Shown here: positions 1 through 5,007 of the stretch, piece by piece
Layout: each line of letters begins with the position of its first letter
How positions within the stretch are numbered: position 1 is the stretch's first letter
Assembly: GCA_031285975.1 (NCBI GenBank)
Contig: JAITVE010000072.1
Coordinates: 1 to 5,017, forward strand
DNA length: 5,017 nucleotides
Reading direction: 5' to 3'
Source of the DNA: Candidatus Adiutrix sp.
GTDB lineage: Bacteria; Desulfobacterota; Desulfarculia; Adiutricales; Adiutricaceae
The notes under the pieces: model-generated
What the model was told of the DNA's origin: nothing
Database searches by the model: none
What the model saw: the letters and a program-made list of their open reading frames with translations, nothing else
Translations under genes and position numbers: made by a program

Positions 1-1262
1 TCCCCTTCCCTGACGGCCATGAGCCGCCCTGGTTCAGTCGGTCGTACTGCATGTTTTTTATTGATGACGATTTGTTTTATGAGTGGGAAGGCGCCGTCTG
101 GGTTCTGCAGAAGACCGCATCGTTCCGGCCCGGAGAAATTCCCTCCCACTCGTGGCGCGAACTGTTTACCTTTGAAGCGCCGGAGGAATGGTATCCGTTT
201 CAGCGTTCTCCCCATACCGTCGCCACAGGCGACGGCACACGCTATATCGCGGCGGGCGGCGGGCTGTATTCCTGGCGCGACGGCGAGTGCCGACGGCTTG
301 ACTGCGCCGTTCGCCGTATGCCGTCGGTATCCGCTATACCTTCGGGCGAGCACACGTTTATGTATGTGGACAGCTATACCCGGATTGTCGAATGTGACGT
401 GCGCAGCGGCAATAAACGTTTCCGCAGCTTCCCGGGCGCACACGGCAGGGCCTTGCGCGATATCGGCGGCGGCTGGGCGGCATTTTTCTCAACAGCCGGT
501 TGGGACGGCGACAACCCCACCGTCATTTTCTGGAACCGGGAGACTGACGAATGGCTGCCGCTCTGCCGGGGCGCGCTCGGCCGGGAAGGCCTTTTGCATA
601 TCGAACCCCATACGGACGGGTCTGTTATCGTTTTCACATACAATCGCCTGTACCGCGTTTTTGACCTGATAGGCCAGATAAAAGCCTTGCGCAGCATCAG
701 TGTCGGCGAATGGTCGAACGACCCGGAAGAAGGCTCGCCCCTCTGGTTCATCCCCGCCCTGGAAGCCGAACTGGAATTGCTGGACATTCACGACATCCAC
801 TCTACTGGCTATGACGAAATCACTTTCAGCGCCTGGGAGGGTAGTTTTGTCATAGACGAGACTGCGGGGCTCTGGAACAAACTCCACGCGCAGCGCAAAA
901 AAGAATGCCCCACCCACCAGCAGATTATTTTCAACGACGGCTCAGCCGCCTACAGCGTGTACAAGGGAAATCCAGACCGAGTGTACCGCAGCTACCCGCC
1001 TATCGGAAAAGCCCCAGCCCTAACAAAATCACAAGCAAAACCAAAAGCGCAGGCAAAAACAAAAGCACAAACGCAGGCGAAACCAAAAACGCAGGTTGCG
1101 CCGCCGGAAGGTTCCCCAAAGCCGTGCATGGCAGTCCGTATCATCGCATACATCCTGCTTCCCGTGGCACTCCCAGTGGGGCTCACCTATTTGCTTATAA
1201 AATTCACTATTACGCGGATGCCAATTGGTGTAAAGAAACTGATAAAATATTTCCGCTGGTGA
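1..1262 (+). CDS. Unrecognised beta-rich (propeller-like) protein with Lys/Gln repeat linker and C-terminal membrane segment; 5' end missing
   Basis: I do not recognise this gene. The frame is open to the left edge (first full codon at 3) and stops with TGA at 1260-1262. The first ATG at 51 has no Shine-Dalgarno sequence, and 16 sensible codons precede it, so the true start is probably upstream of the window. Numbering from that ATG, residues 1-315 are rich in Trp, Gly, Asp and Tyr and contain spaced GxxxxW/Y- and D-G-type turns (for example around 59-83, 98-128, 138-170 and 187-206). This resembles the blades of a beta-propeller; that fold is inference. Residues about 320-350 alternate Lys/Gln with Ala/Pro/Thr, forming a flexible basic linker. 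Residues 364-383 form one hydrophobic segment, followed by a tail with five Lys/Arg. The protein could be tail-anchored in the inner membrane with the propeller on one side. Basic residues flank the segment on both sides, so topology cannot be called. Codon use is less GC-biased than in the genes to the right, which suggests accessory DNA. Confidence 0.75.
   Translation, partial: PFPDGHEPPWFSRSYCMFFIDDDLFYEWEGAVWVLQKTASFRPGEIPSHSWRELFTFEAPEEWYPFQRSPHTVATGDGTRYIAAGGGLYSWRDGECRRLDCAVRRMPSVSAIPSGEHTFMYVDSYTRIVECDVRSGNKRFRSFPGAHGRALRDIGGGWAAFFSTAGWDGDNPTVIFWNRETDEWLPLCRGALGREGLLHIEPHTDGSVIVFTYNRLYRVFDLIGQIKALRSISVGEWSNDPEEGSPLWFIPALEAELELLDIHDIHSTGYDEITFSAWEGSFVIDETAGLWNKLHAQRKKECPTHQQIIFNDGSAAYSVYKGNPDRVYRSYPPIGKAPALTKSQAKPKAQAKTKAQTQAKPKTQVAPPEGSPKPCMAVRIIAYILLPVALPVGLTYLLIKFTITRMPIGVKKLIKYFRW
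1026..1094 (+). repeat. Degenerate hexanucleotide (dipeptide) repeat in the linker of the unknown gene
   Basis: This stretch is an A-rich imperfect tandem repeat. Every other codon is AAA or CAA/CAG (Lys or Gln), and the codons between are mostly GCN, CCA or ACN (Ala, Pro, Thr). It encodes a basic, probably disordered linker between the globular part and the membrane segment. The repeat is already degenerate at the third codon positions, so it is likely old rather than a freshly expanded phase-variable tract. Confidence 0.7.
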
Positions 1263-1428
1263 TCGTCTAATGTTATTTTTCGTATAGCACCCCAACCTCT
1301 GCAGTTGTGCCATACGAGATCCCTTAAAAAAGTTGAGGTTGATGGGCTGATTAGACCTCCGCGAACGCGATAATTCAAGACGCCGCCCGTTTCCTGCCAT
1401 AGATAATGAAAACTCAAAAGTAATGGCT
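1263..1428. other. Gene-free spacer between the unknown gene and the greA promoter
   Basis: No credible coding region is visible on either strand. The minus-strand open frames here lack a ribosome-binding site and run into the antisense of the unknown gene. The stretch is AT-richer than its flanks and contains the inverted repeat at 1280-1317. Its right end (about 1401-1428) is A-rich and lies directly upstream of a consensus -35 box, where it could act as an UP element for RNA polymerase alpha subunits. Confidence 0.6.
1280..1317. repeat. Imperfect inverted repeat, 11-bp arms, 16-nt loop, in the intergenic region
   Basis: The arm TCGTATAGCAC (1280-1290) is complementary to GTGCCATACGA (1307-1317) except for one A/C mismatch. 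It is preceded by TTATTTTT. On the right it is followed not by a T tract but by GATCCC and then TTAAAAAAG, so it is not a canonical intrinsic terminator on either strand. It lies 17 nt after the stop of the unknown gene. It could be a weak terminator or processing stem for that gene, a protein-binding palindrome, or the scar of a mobile element. A second, overlapping inverted pair (CAACCTC at 1293-1299, GAGGTTG at 1335-1341) makes alternative folds possible. Confidence 0.5.
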
Positions 1429-1457
1429 TTGACAATTCAGTTCCATTTGATTATACT
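1429..1457 (+). promoter_or_regulatory. Strong sigma70-type promoter of the greA leader
   Basis: A perfect -35 hexamer TTGACA (1429-1434) is followed after 17 nt by TATACT (1452-1457), five of six matches to the -10 consensus. The predicted start of transcription is an A near 1463-1464. The region just downstream of the -10 box is not GC-rich, so a stringent-response-type discriminator is not evident. An A-rich stretch lies upstream. This gives a leader of about 146 nt before the greA start codon. Confidence 0.87.
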
Positions 1458-1463
1458 ATACGA

Positions 1464-1550
1464 ACACGTGGCGTTTTGCCGCCGAAAAGTGAAGAGTGAT
1501 TTTTTAACGGCCAGCCCGGCGATAACCCAGGGGCGGGCCGATGTTTTTTT
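1464..1550 (+). ncRNA. Putative greA leader small RNA (GraL-like arrangement)
   Basis: A near-consensus promoter and a complete intrinsic terminator bracket about 87 nt with no plausible reading frame, all upstream of greA on the same strand. The predicted transcript has a small 5' hairpin (GGCG at 1470-1473 with CGCC at 1480-1483), an A/G-rich single-stranded middle (about 1484-1499) and the terminator stem at its 3' end. In E. coli the greA leader is terminated early and gives the small RNA GraL. The arrangement here is analogous, but I see no basis to claim sequence homology. It may act only as an attenuator and not as a regulator in trans. Boundaries are inferred from the promoter and T tract. 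Confidence 0.45.
1508..1550 (+). terminator. Intrinsic terminator inside the greA leader
   Basis: CGGCCAGCCC (1508-1517) pairs with GGGCGGGCCG (1531-1540) with a single internal A/G mismatch, leaving a 13-nt loop. After ATG the stem is followed by seven Ts (1544-1550). This is the classic shape of a factor-independent terminator on the + strand. It sits downstream of the greA promoter and about 60 nt upstream of the greA start codon, so it should attenuate greA. It is unlikely to serve mainly as the end of the unknown gene 250 nt upstream, though it could also stop read-through from there. Confidence 0.8.
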
Positions 1551-1556
1551 GCCTTG

Positions 1557-1588
1557 TCCGCCTCAGGCCCCGGCCCATGTGGAGCGGA
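1557..1588 (+). promoter_or_regulatory. Second leader stem-loop just upstream of the greA ribosome-binding site
   Basis: TCCG (1557-1560) plus CTC (1562-1564) pair with GAG (1582-1584) plus CGGA (1585-1588), leaving C1561 bulged and a GC-rich loop. In addition, CGGCCC at 1571-1576 is perfectly complementary to GGGCCG at 1535-1540, the 3' arm of the upstream terminator. The leader can therefore fold in at least two mutually exclusive ways. Whether this matters in the cell is unknown. Confidence 0.35.
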
Positions 1589-1597
1589 TTACATTTC

Positions 1598-1602
1598 AGG
1601 AG
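1598..1602 (+). promoter_or_regulatory. Shine-Dalgarno that fixes the greA start at 1610
   Basis: AGGAG lies 7 nt before ATG 1610. The in-frame upstream ATG at 1541 has no ribosome-binding site and sits between the terminator stem and its T tract, so it is not the start. Confidence 0.85.
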
Positions 1603-1609
1603 ATGTGAC

Positions 1610-2074
1610 ATGAATTCGGTCCCCATCACTCAGGAAGGCCTGGATCTTTTAAAAAAGGAATTGGACAAACTGCTGAAAGAGGAGCGGCCCCGGGTCATCC
1701 GGGCCATTGAGGAAGCCCGCGCCCACGGCGATTTGTCGGAAAACGCCGAGTACGCGGCCGCCAAGGAGCGCCAGGGCTTCATCGAGGGCCGCATTATGGA
1801 ACTCCAGAACCAGGTGGCCTCCTGCCAGGTGGAAGAGATCAGCGGGCCCTACGACCGCTGCGTCTTCGGCGCCACGGTGACCCTGGAAAATTCCGACACC
1901 GGCGAGGAAAAAACCTACACCCTGGTGGGCCCCTATGAATCGGCGCCCGAAAAAAACCGCATTTCCATTGCCACCCCCATCGGCCAGGCCCTCCTGGGCC
2001 GCGAGGAAGGCGACGAAGTGCGCGTCAAAACCCCCAAGGGCGAGCAGGAATATGTCATTGTGGCCGTCAAGTAA
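1610..2074 (+). CDS. greA: Transcription elongation factor GreA
   Basis: GreA binds the secondary channel of RNA polymerase and stimulates cleavage of the backtracked 3' end of the nascent RNA, rescuing stalled complexes and helping promoter escape. The protein is 154 residues, close to the usual 158 or so. Residues 1-75 form the antiparallel coiled coil, with the diagnostic tip motif HGDLSENAEY (39-48); D41 and E44 are the acidic residues that coordinate the catalytic metal in the polymerase active site. Residues 86-154 are the FKBP-like C-terminal domain, with FGATVTL (86-92), the TPIGQALLG stretch (122-130) and a KTPKGE turn (140-145). The start is set by AGGAG 7 nt upstream. It has its own strong promoter and an attenuated leader. 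The next gene begins 105 nt downstream, with no obvious terminator between them. Confidence 0.97.
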   Translation: MNSVPITQEGLDLLKKELDKLLKEERPRVIRAIEEARAHGDLSENAEYAAAKERQGFIEGRIMELQNQVASCQVEEISGPYDRCVFGATVTLENSDTGEEKTYTLVGPYESAPEKNRISIATPIGQALLGREEGDEVRVKTPKGEQEYVIVAVK

Positions 2075-2086
2075 ATGATGTATGAT
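2058..2086 (+). promoter_or_regulatory. Possible sigma70-type promoter for the oxidoreductase gene
   Basis: TATGAT (2081-2086) matches the -10 consensus at five of six positions. TTGTGG lies 17 nt upstream (2058-2063, overlapping the last greA codons) and keeps only the TTG of the -35 consensus. Transcription would start near 2093 and leave a leader of about 87 nt. This is a moderate candidate; the oxidoreductase may also be reached by read-through from greA. Confidence 0.4.
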
Positions 2087-2179
2087 AGCCTCGAAGAATG
2101 TATTTTCGCCGGGGCGAAGCCACAGTTTGCCCTGTTTTCGACATAATCGCCCAACCTGCGCAAGGAAATCGAGGCGCCC

Positions 2180-3391
2180 ATGAATATCGTTATCGCTGGT
2201 TTTGGAGTGGCCGGAGCCACGGCGGCGGACATCGCCCGCCAGCAGAACCCCAAGGCCTACATCACCCTTTTCAGCAAGGAAAAAGACCTGTTCTACTACC
2301 GGCCCCGGCTGCCGGAAGTGGTCAGCGGCGCGGCGGAGCCCGACAAGGTGCTCGTCCACCCGGCCGAATGGTACGCGGAACGGCGCATTGAAGTGCGGCT
2401 GGGCGAGAGCTTGGCCGAGGTCAATGTTCAGGAAAAAATCATCCGGGGCTCCATCGGCAGCCGCCAGACCTACGACCGCCTGCTGTTGGCCGTGGGCGCG
2501 GAATCCAACCGCCCCGCCTACCCCGGCGACCGGCTGGACGGCATTTATGCCGTCCGCAGCCTCAGCGATGCCTGGAGCCTCTCCCTGGCCGCCCGGGGCA
2601 AAAGCCGGGCCGTGCTTATCGGCGGGGGGCTTTTGGGCCTGGAACTGGCCGTGGCCCTGGGCAAGCAGGGCCTGGCCGTGACCGTGCTGGAGCGCGGCGA
2701 ACGGATTTTGCCGCGCCAAACCACCCCGGCCAGCGCCGAGCTTCTGCGCACAAAACTGGCCGCCCTGGGCCTGAATTTTGAACTGGGGGCCGAGGCCGAC
2801 CGCTTTGAGGGCAACGGCAAAGTTGAAACCGTTGTTTTAAAAGACGGCCGCGACCTGCCCGCCGACCTGGTGCTGATTTCCGCGGGCATCAAGCCCAACC
2901 TGGCCCTGGCCGCCGGGCTGAACCTGAAAACCGACCGGGCCATTGTGGTGGACGAATTTTTGGAAACCAGCCAGCCCGACATTTACGCCGCCGGCGACTG
3001 CGTGCAGTTCCCCGGAGAAGCGGGCGGCCTGTGGACGGTCTCCCGCGCCCAGGCCCTGGTGGCCGGGTTCAACATCGCCGTGGCCAGCCGCGCCGAACGG
3101 AAGGCCTATGCGCCCGTTCCCCCGGCCAGCACCTTGAAAGTGGCGGGCATTGACCTGGTGGCCGCGGGCGACCTCGACCCCGACGGCCGCCTGACCGGCA
3201 TTGAGGCCGCCAGCGAAAACAGCTACCGCAAAGTGGCGCTGGACGCGGAAGGCCGCCTGGTGGGCTTCACCAACCTTGGCCACAGCAAAGGCAACCGCGA
3301 ATTGAACGCGGCCCTGGCCGCCAAAAAAATCCTGAGCCCGGAAGCGGTCAAAGGGCTGGCGTCCCTGGATTACGATTTTTCCAGCTTCTAA
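2180..3391 (+). CDS. FAD-dependent NAD(P)H oxidoreductase, NADH:rubredoxin reductase / NirB N-terminal type
   Basis: This cytosolic flavoprotein is predicted to pass electrons from NAD(P)H through FAD to a small redox carrier, with rubredoxin the likely acceptor by family. It has 403 residues. The N-terminal Rossmann FAD site is GFGVAG (7-12). YYRPRLPEV (39-47) is typical of rubredoxin reductases. The second Rossmann fold for the nucleotide is GGGLLGLE (148-155), and E171 at the end of the second strand favours NADH over NADPH. IYAAGDC (268-274) carries the FAD-ribityl Asp273. Residues about 315-380 resemble the rubredoxin-reductase C-terminal domain. Its only cysteine is C274, so it has no redox-active disulfide and is not a thioredoxin or glutathione reductase type enzyme. 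Possible SD elements are GAGG (2171-2174) and AAGGA (2162-2166). No rubredoxin or oxygen/superoxide reductase gene lies in the window, so the partner is unproven. Alternatives are the ferredoxin reductase subunit of a dioxygenase or a NirB-like reductase. Confidence 0.9.
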   Translation: MNIVIAGFGVAGATAADIARQQNPKAYITLFSKEKDLFYYRPRLPEVVSGAAEPDKVLVHPAEWYAERRIEVRLGESLAEVNVQEKIIRGSIGSRQTYDRLLLAVGAESNRPAYPGDRLDGIYAVRSLSDAWSLSLAARGKSRAVLIGGGLLGLELAVALGKQGLAVTVLERGERILPRQTTPASAELLRTKLAALGLNFELGAEADRFEGNGKVETVVLKDGRDLPADLVLISAGIKPNLALAAGLNLKTDRAIVVDEFLETSQPDIYAAGDCVQFPGEAGGLWTVSRAQALVAGFNIAVASRAERKAYAPVPPASTLKVAGIDLVAAGDLDPDGRLTGIEAASENSYRKVALDAEGRLVGFTNLGHSKGNRELNAALAAKKILSPEAVKGLASLDYDFSSF

Positions 3392-3422
3392 TTTTATCCT
3401 CCGGCGAGCATTTTACCGTGAT

Positions 3423-3438
3423 GCGGCCAAAGCGCCGC
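3423..3438 (+). other. Short GC hairpin in the spacer after the oxidoreductase gene, not a canonical terminator
   Basis: GCGGC (3423-3427) pairs with GCCGC (3434-3438) around a 6-nt loop, 31 nt after the oxidoreductase stop. No T tract follows, so factor-independent termination is not supported. In the rest of the 138-nt spacer (3392-3529) I see no convincing promoter. Read-through into the DUF2156 gene is therefore plausible. Confidence 0.35.
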
Positions 3439-3520
3439 CTCACACAGGCCTGGTCGGCCGGGCAGTAACATGTTTGCCAGAGCTACTACAGTGCGATTCG
3501 CCCCAGAGGCTATTTATCGC

Positions 3521-3525
3521 AGGAG
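3521..3525 (+). promoter_or_regulatory. Shine-Dalgarno that fixes the DUF2156 gene start at 3530
   Basis: AGGAG lies 4 nt before ATG 3530, slightly close but strong. The in-frame ATG at 3470 would add 20 residues of unconvincing, basic sequence and has no ribosome-binding site. Confidence 0.8.
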
Positions 3526-3529
3526 AACT

Positions 3530-4426
3530 ATGACCTTCAAGCAATTGGAACTTGAAGACCGGCCCGTTTTTATCAAGGCGCAGAGCGAGGCTCCCCCGCT
3601 CATCGGCGATACGGTCTTCACCAATCTGTTCATCTGGCGGTCGTATTACCGAACCGTCTGGGCCGAGGCCCACGGCTGCCTGTGCCTCATCGCCCGGCCC
3701 GAGGGCGAGGAGCCCTTCGGCCTGGCCCCGGTGGGCGGCGGCGACCAGTTGGCCGCCCTGGATTTCACCCTGGACGCGCTCAAAGCCATGACTGACAAGC
3801 CCTGCTTCAGGCGGGTTCCCGAGGCCCTGGCGGAAAAAATCCAGGCCGCCGGGCTGCCCTATGAATGCCTCCATGACCGGGACAACGACGACTACGTCTA
3901 CCCCGCCGAGCAGCTCCGCACCCTCAGCGGGCGGCGTATGCACCAGAAGAAGAATCACTACAACTTCTTCGTCAGCCACAACCAGTTCGAGTGCCTGCCC
4001 CTGAGCGACGAACTGATCCCGGATCTGCTGGCCGTGCAGGAAGGCTGGCTGGCCATCAAGGAAGAGCAGAACATTTCGCTGAGCCACCTGCGCCACGAAG
4101 TGGAATCGGTGCATGAATTGTTGCGGCATTTTAAGGATTTCAACCAATTGGGCCTGGCCGTCAAAATAAACGGCCGCATCGAGGGCTTCACCATGGGCGA
4201 AATCATCAGCCCAGACACGGTGCTGGTGCATCTGGAAAAAGCCAATTACGACATCCGGGGCCTGTTTGTGGCCCTGTCCAGCCATTTTTGCGAAAAACTG
4301 CCGCCGGAAATTGTGTACGTCAACCGCGAACAGGACTTGGGCCTGCCGGGACTGCGCCATTCCAAGGAATCCCTGAAACCGGATCACATGCGGCAGAAAT
4401 TTACCATTACGCCGATAAGCAATTGA
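3530..4426 (+). CDS. DUF2156 family protein (phosphatidylglycerol lysyltransferase C-terminal-like, GNAT-type fold)
   Basis: The protein has 298 residues, the normal size for a free-standing DUF2156 protein. The family shares its double-GNAT-like fold with the catalytic C-terminal domain of MprF, which transfers aminoacyl groups from tRNA to phosphatidylglycerol. Most stand-alone members have no proven substrate. Family signatures visible are the acidic N-terminal part with TNLFIWR (31-37), the DYVYPAEQLRTLSGRRMHQK stretch (121-140) running into KNHYNFF (141-147), and the C-terminal VNREQDLGLPGLRHSKES motif (264-281). There are no membrane segments or signal peptide, so it is cytosolic and lacks the flippase half of MprF. 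It is followed after 38 nt by a LysM lipoprotein, almost certainly in the same transcript, which hints at a role in envelope or lipid modification; that is inference. It could equally be a general acyl- or aminoacyl-tRNA-dependent acyltransferase. Confidence 0.88.
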   Translation: MTFKQLELEDRPVFIKAQSEAPPLIGDTVFTNLFIWRSYYRTVWAEAHGCLCLIARPEGEEPFGLAPVGGGDQLAALDFTLDALKAMTDKPCFRRVPEALAEKIQAAGLPYECLHDRDNDDYVYPAEQLRTLSGRRMHQKKNHYNFFVSHNQFECLPLSDELIPDLLAVQEGWLAIKEEQNISLSHLRHEVESVHELLRHFKDFNQLGLAVKINGRIEGFTMGEIISPDTVLVHLEKANYDIRGLFVALSSHFCEKLPPEIVYVNREQDLGLPGLRHSKESLKPDHMRQKFTITPISN

Positions 4427-4453
4427 CGGCAGTGCTCCGGCCGGCCGAGGCCC

Positions 4454-4458
4454 GGAGG
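4454..4458 (+). promoter_or_regulatory. Shine-Dalgarno that fixes the lipoprotein start at 4465
   Basis: GGAGG lies 6 nt before ATG 4465, and that start places a lipoprotein signal peptide exactly at the N-terminus. The longer open frame from 4288 overlaps the DUF2156 gene and would bury the signal. Confidence 0.85.
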
Positions 4459-4464
4459 GGGAAG

Positions 4465-5007
4465 ATGAAAAAATTATGTTTGATGGCCGTTTTGCTGACG
4501 GCGACAGGTTGTTTCAATTCGGAAAGCGACTACGAGCGGCTGCTGGAAGAAAAAGAATCCTACGCCGACCAGCTGGCCGCCGCCCAGCAGGAGAATGAAA
4601 TTCTGCGGCAGTCCCTGGCCAACGTGACCGCCGAGCAGGAGCGGCTCCAGACCCTTTTGGACATGGAGAAAAGCCGCCTGGCCGCCAGCGCCCTGCCCCT
4701 GCGCACAGAGAACGGCAACCCCGCCGACGGTGAGGACATCTGGGTGGAAGCCCCGGTGCGCCAGGCCGGGCAGACCCCCGCCGCCGCGCAGGAGCCGCCC
4801 CGCCGCGAGCCGCCCGCCGAGCCCGCCCCGGCGCCCCGCCCCGCCCCCACCGGCACCCGCACCTACACGGTCAAGCCCGGCGATATCCTCTACGGCATTG
4901 CCTCGCGCAACAATACCACGGTGAACGCCATTCTGGAACTGAACCCCAAAATCCGCGAACGCCGCAACAATATGATCCACGAAGGTGAAAAGTTGCAGCT
5001 GCCCTGA
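4465..5007 (+). CDS. LysM-domain lipoprotein with coiled coil and Pro/Ala linker
   Basis: This is a 180-residue envelope protein. MKK, a hydrophobic core and the lipobox LTATGC (11-16) form a type II signal peptide. Cys16 would be lipidated; Phe17 at +2 is not an inner-membrane retention Asp, so outer-membrane placement is likely. Residues about 21-75 are Glu/Gln/Leu-rich with heptad-like spacing, predicting a coiled coil. Residues about 96-130 are a Pro/Ala/Glu linker. Residues 132-180 are one LysM domain (TYTVKPGD at 133-140, LYGIA at 142-146, a central NAILELNP at 154-161, and a terminal GEKLQLP), expected to bind the GlcNAc backbone of peptidoglycan. No hydrolase domain is present, so the protein probably tethers or scaffolds the outer membrane to the cell wall, with the coiled coil as spacer or oligomerisation element. 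It follows the DUF2156 gene by 38 nt. The stop TGA overlaps a possible next ATG. Confidence 0.92.
   Translation: MKKLCLMAVLLTATGCFNSESDYERLLEEKESYADQLAAAQQENEILRQSLANVTAEQERLQTLLDMEKSRLAASALPLRTENGNPADGEDIWVEAPVRQAGQTPAAAQEPPRREPPAEPAPAPRPAPTGTRTYTVKPGDILYGIASRNNTTVNAILELNPKIRERRNNMIHEGEKLQLP

Noticed and set aside
19..669. Plus-strand open frame of 216 codons overlapping the unknown left-hand gene
   Set aside because: It is rich in Arg/Ser/Ala/Pro and Cys in the manner of a shifted frame. The frame ending at 1262 is longer, open from the window edge, and has coherent domain layout with linker and membrane segment.
1187..1435. Minus-strand open frame of 82 codons in the spacer, considered as a transposase remnant
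   Set aside because: No transposase motif or terminal repeat could be recognised, there is no ribosome-binding site, and half of it is antisense to the unknown gene.
1281..1462. CGTATAG (1281-1287) and CTATACG (1456-1462) as terminal inverted repeats of a small element
   Set aside because: Only seven bases match, the right copy is explained by the -10 region of the promoter, and no target-site duplication is visible.
1423..1608. Short open frame of 61 codons over the greA promoter and leader, considered as a leader peptide
   Set aside because: Its start lies upstream of the predicted transcription start and has no ribosome-binding site; it also reads through the terminator stem.
1541..1609. 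Upstream in-frame ATG giving greA 23 extra residues
   Set aside because: It has no ribosome-binding site, overlaps the terminator, and GreA homology starts at the ATG at 1610, which has AGGAG 7 nt upstream.
1649..2719. Long minus-strand open frame (356 codons) opposite greA and the oxidoreductase
   Set aside because: It spans two convincing genes on the opposite strand, has Gly/Ala/Gln/His-rich low-information sequence typical of antisense of GC-rich codons, and no family features. It is a shadow frame.
3440..4387. Long minus-strand open frame (315 codons) opposite the DUF2156 gene
   Set aside because: The + strand encodes clear DUF2156 motifs across this region. The minus frame has no recognisable domain and arises from GC-biased codons on the other strand.
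4288..4464. Upstream extension of the lipoprotein gene
   Set aside because: It overlaps the DUF2156 gene in another frame and would place 59 residues in front of a clear lipoprotein signal peptide. The GGAGG-preceded ATG at 4465 fits far better.
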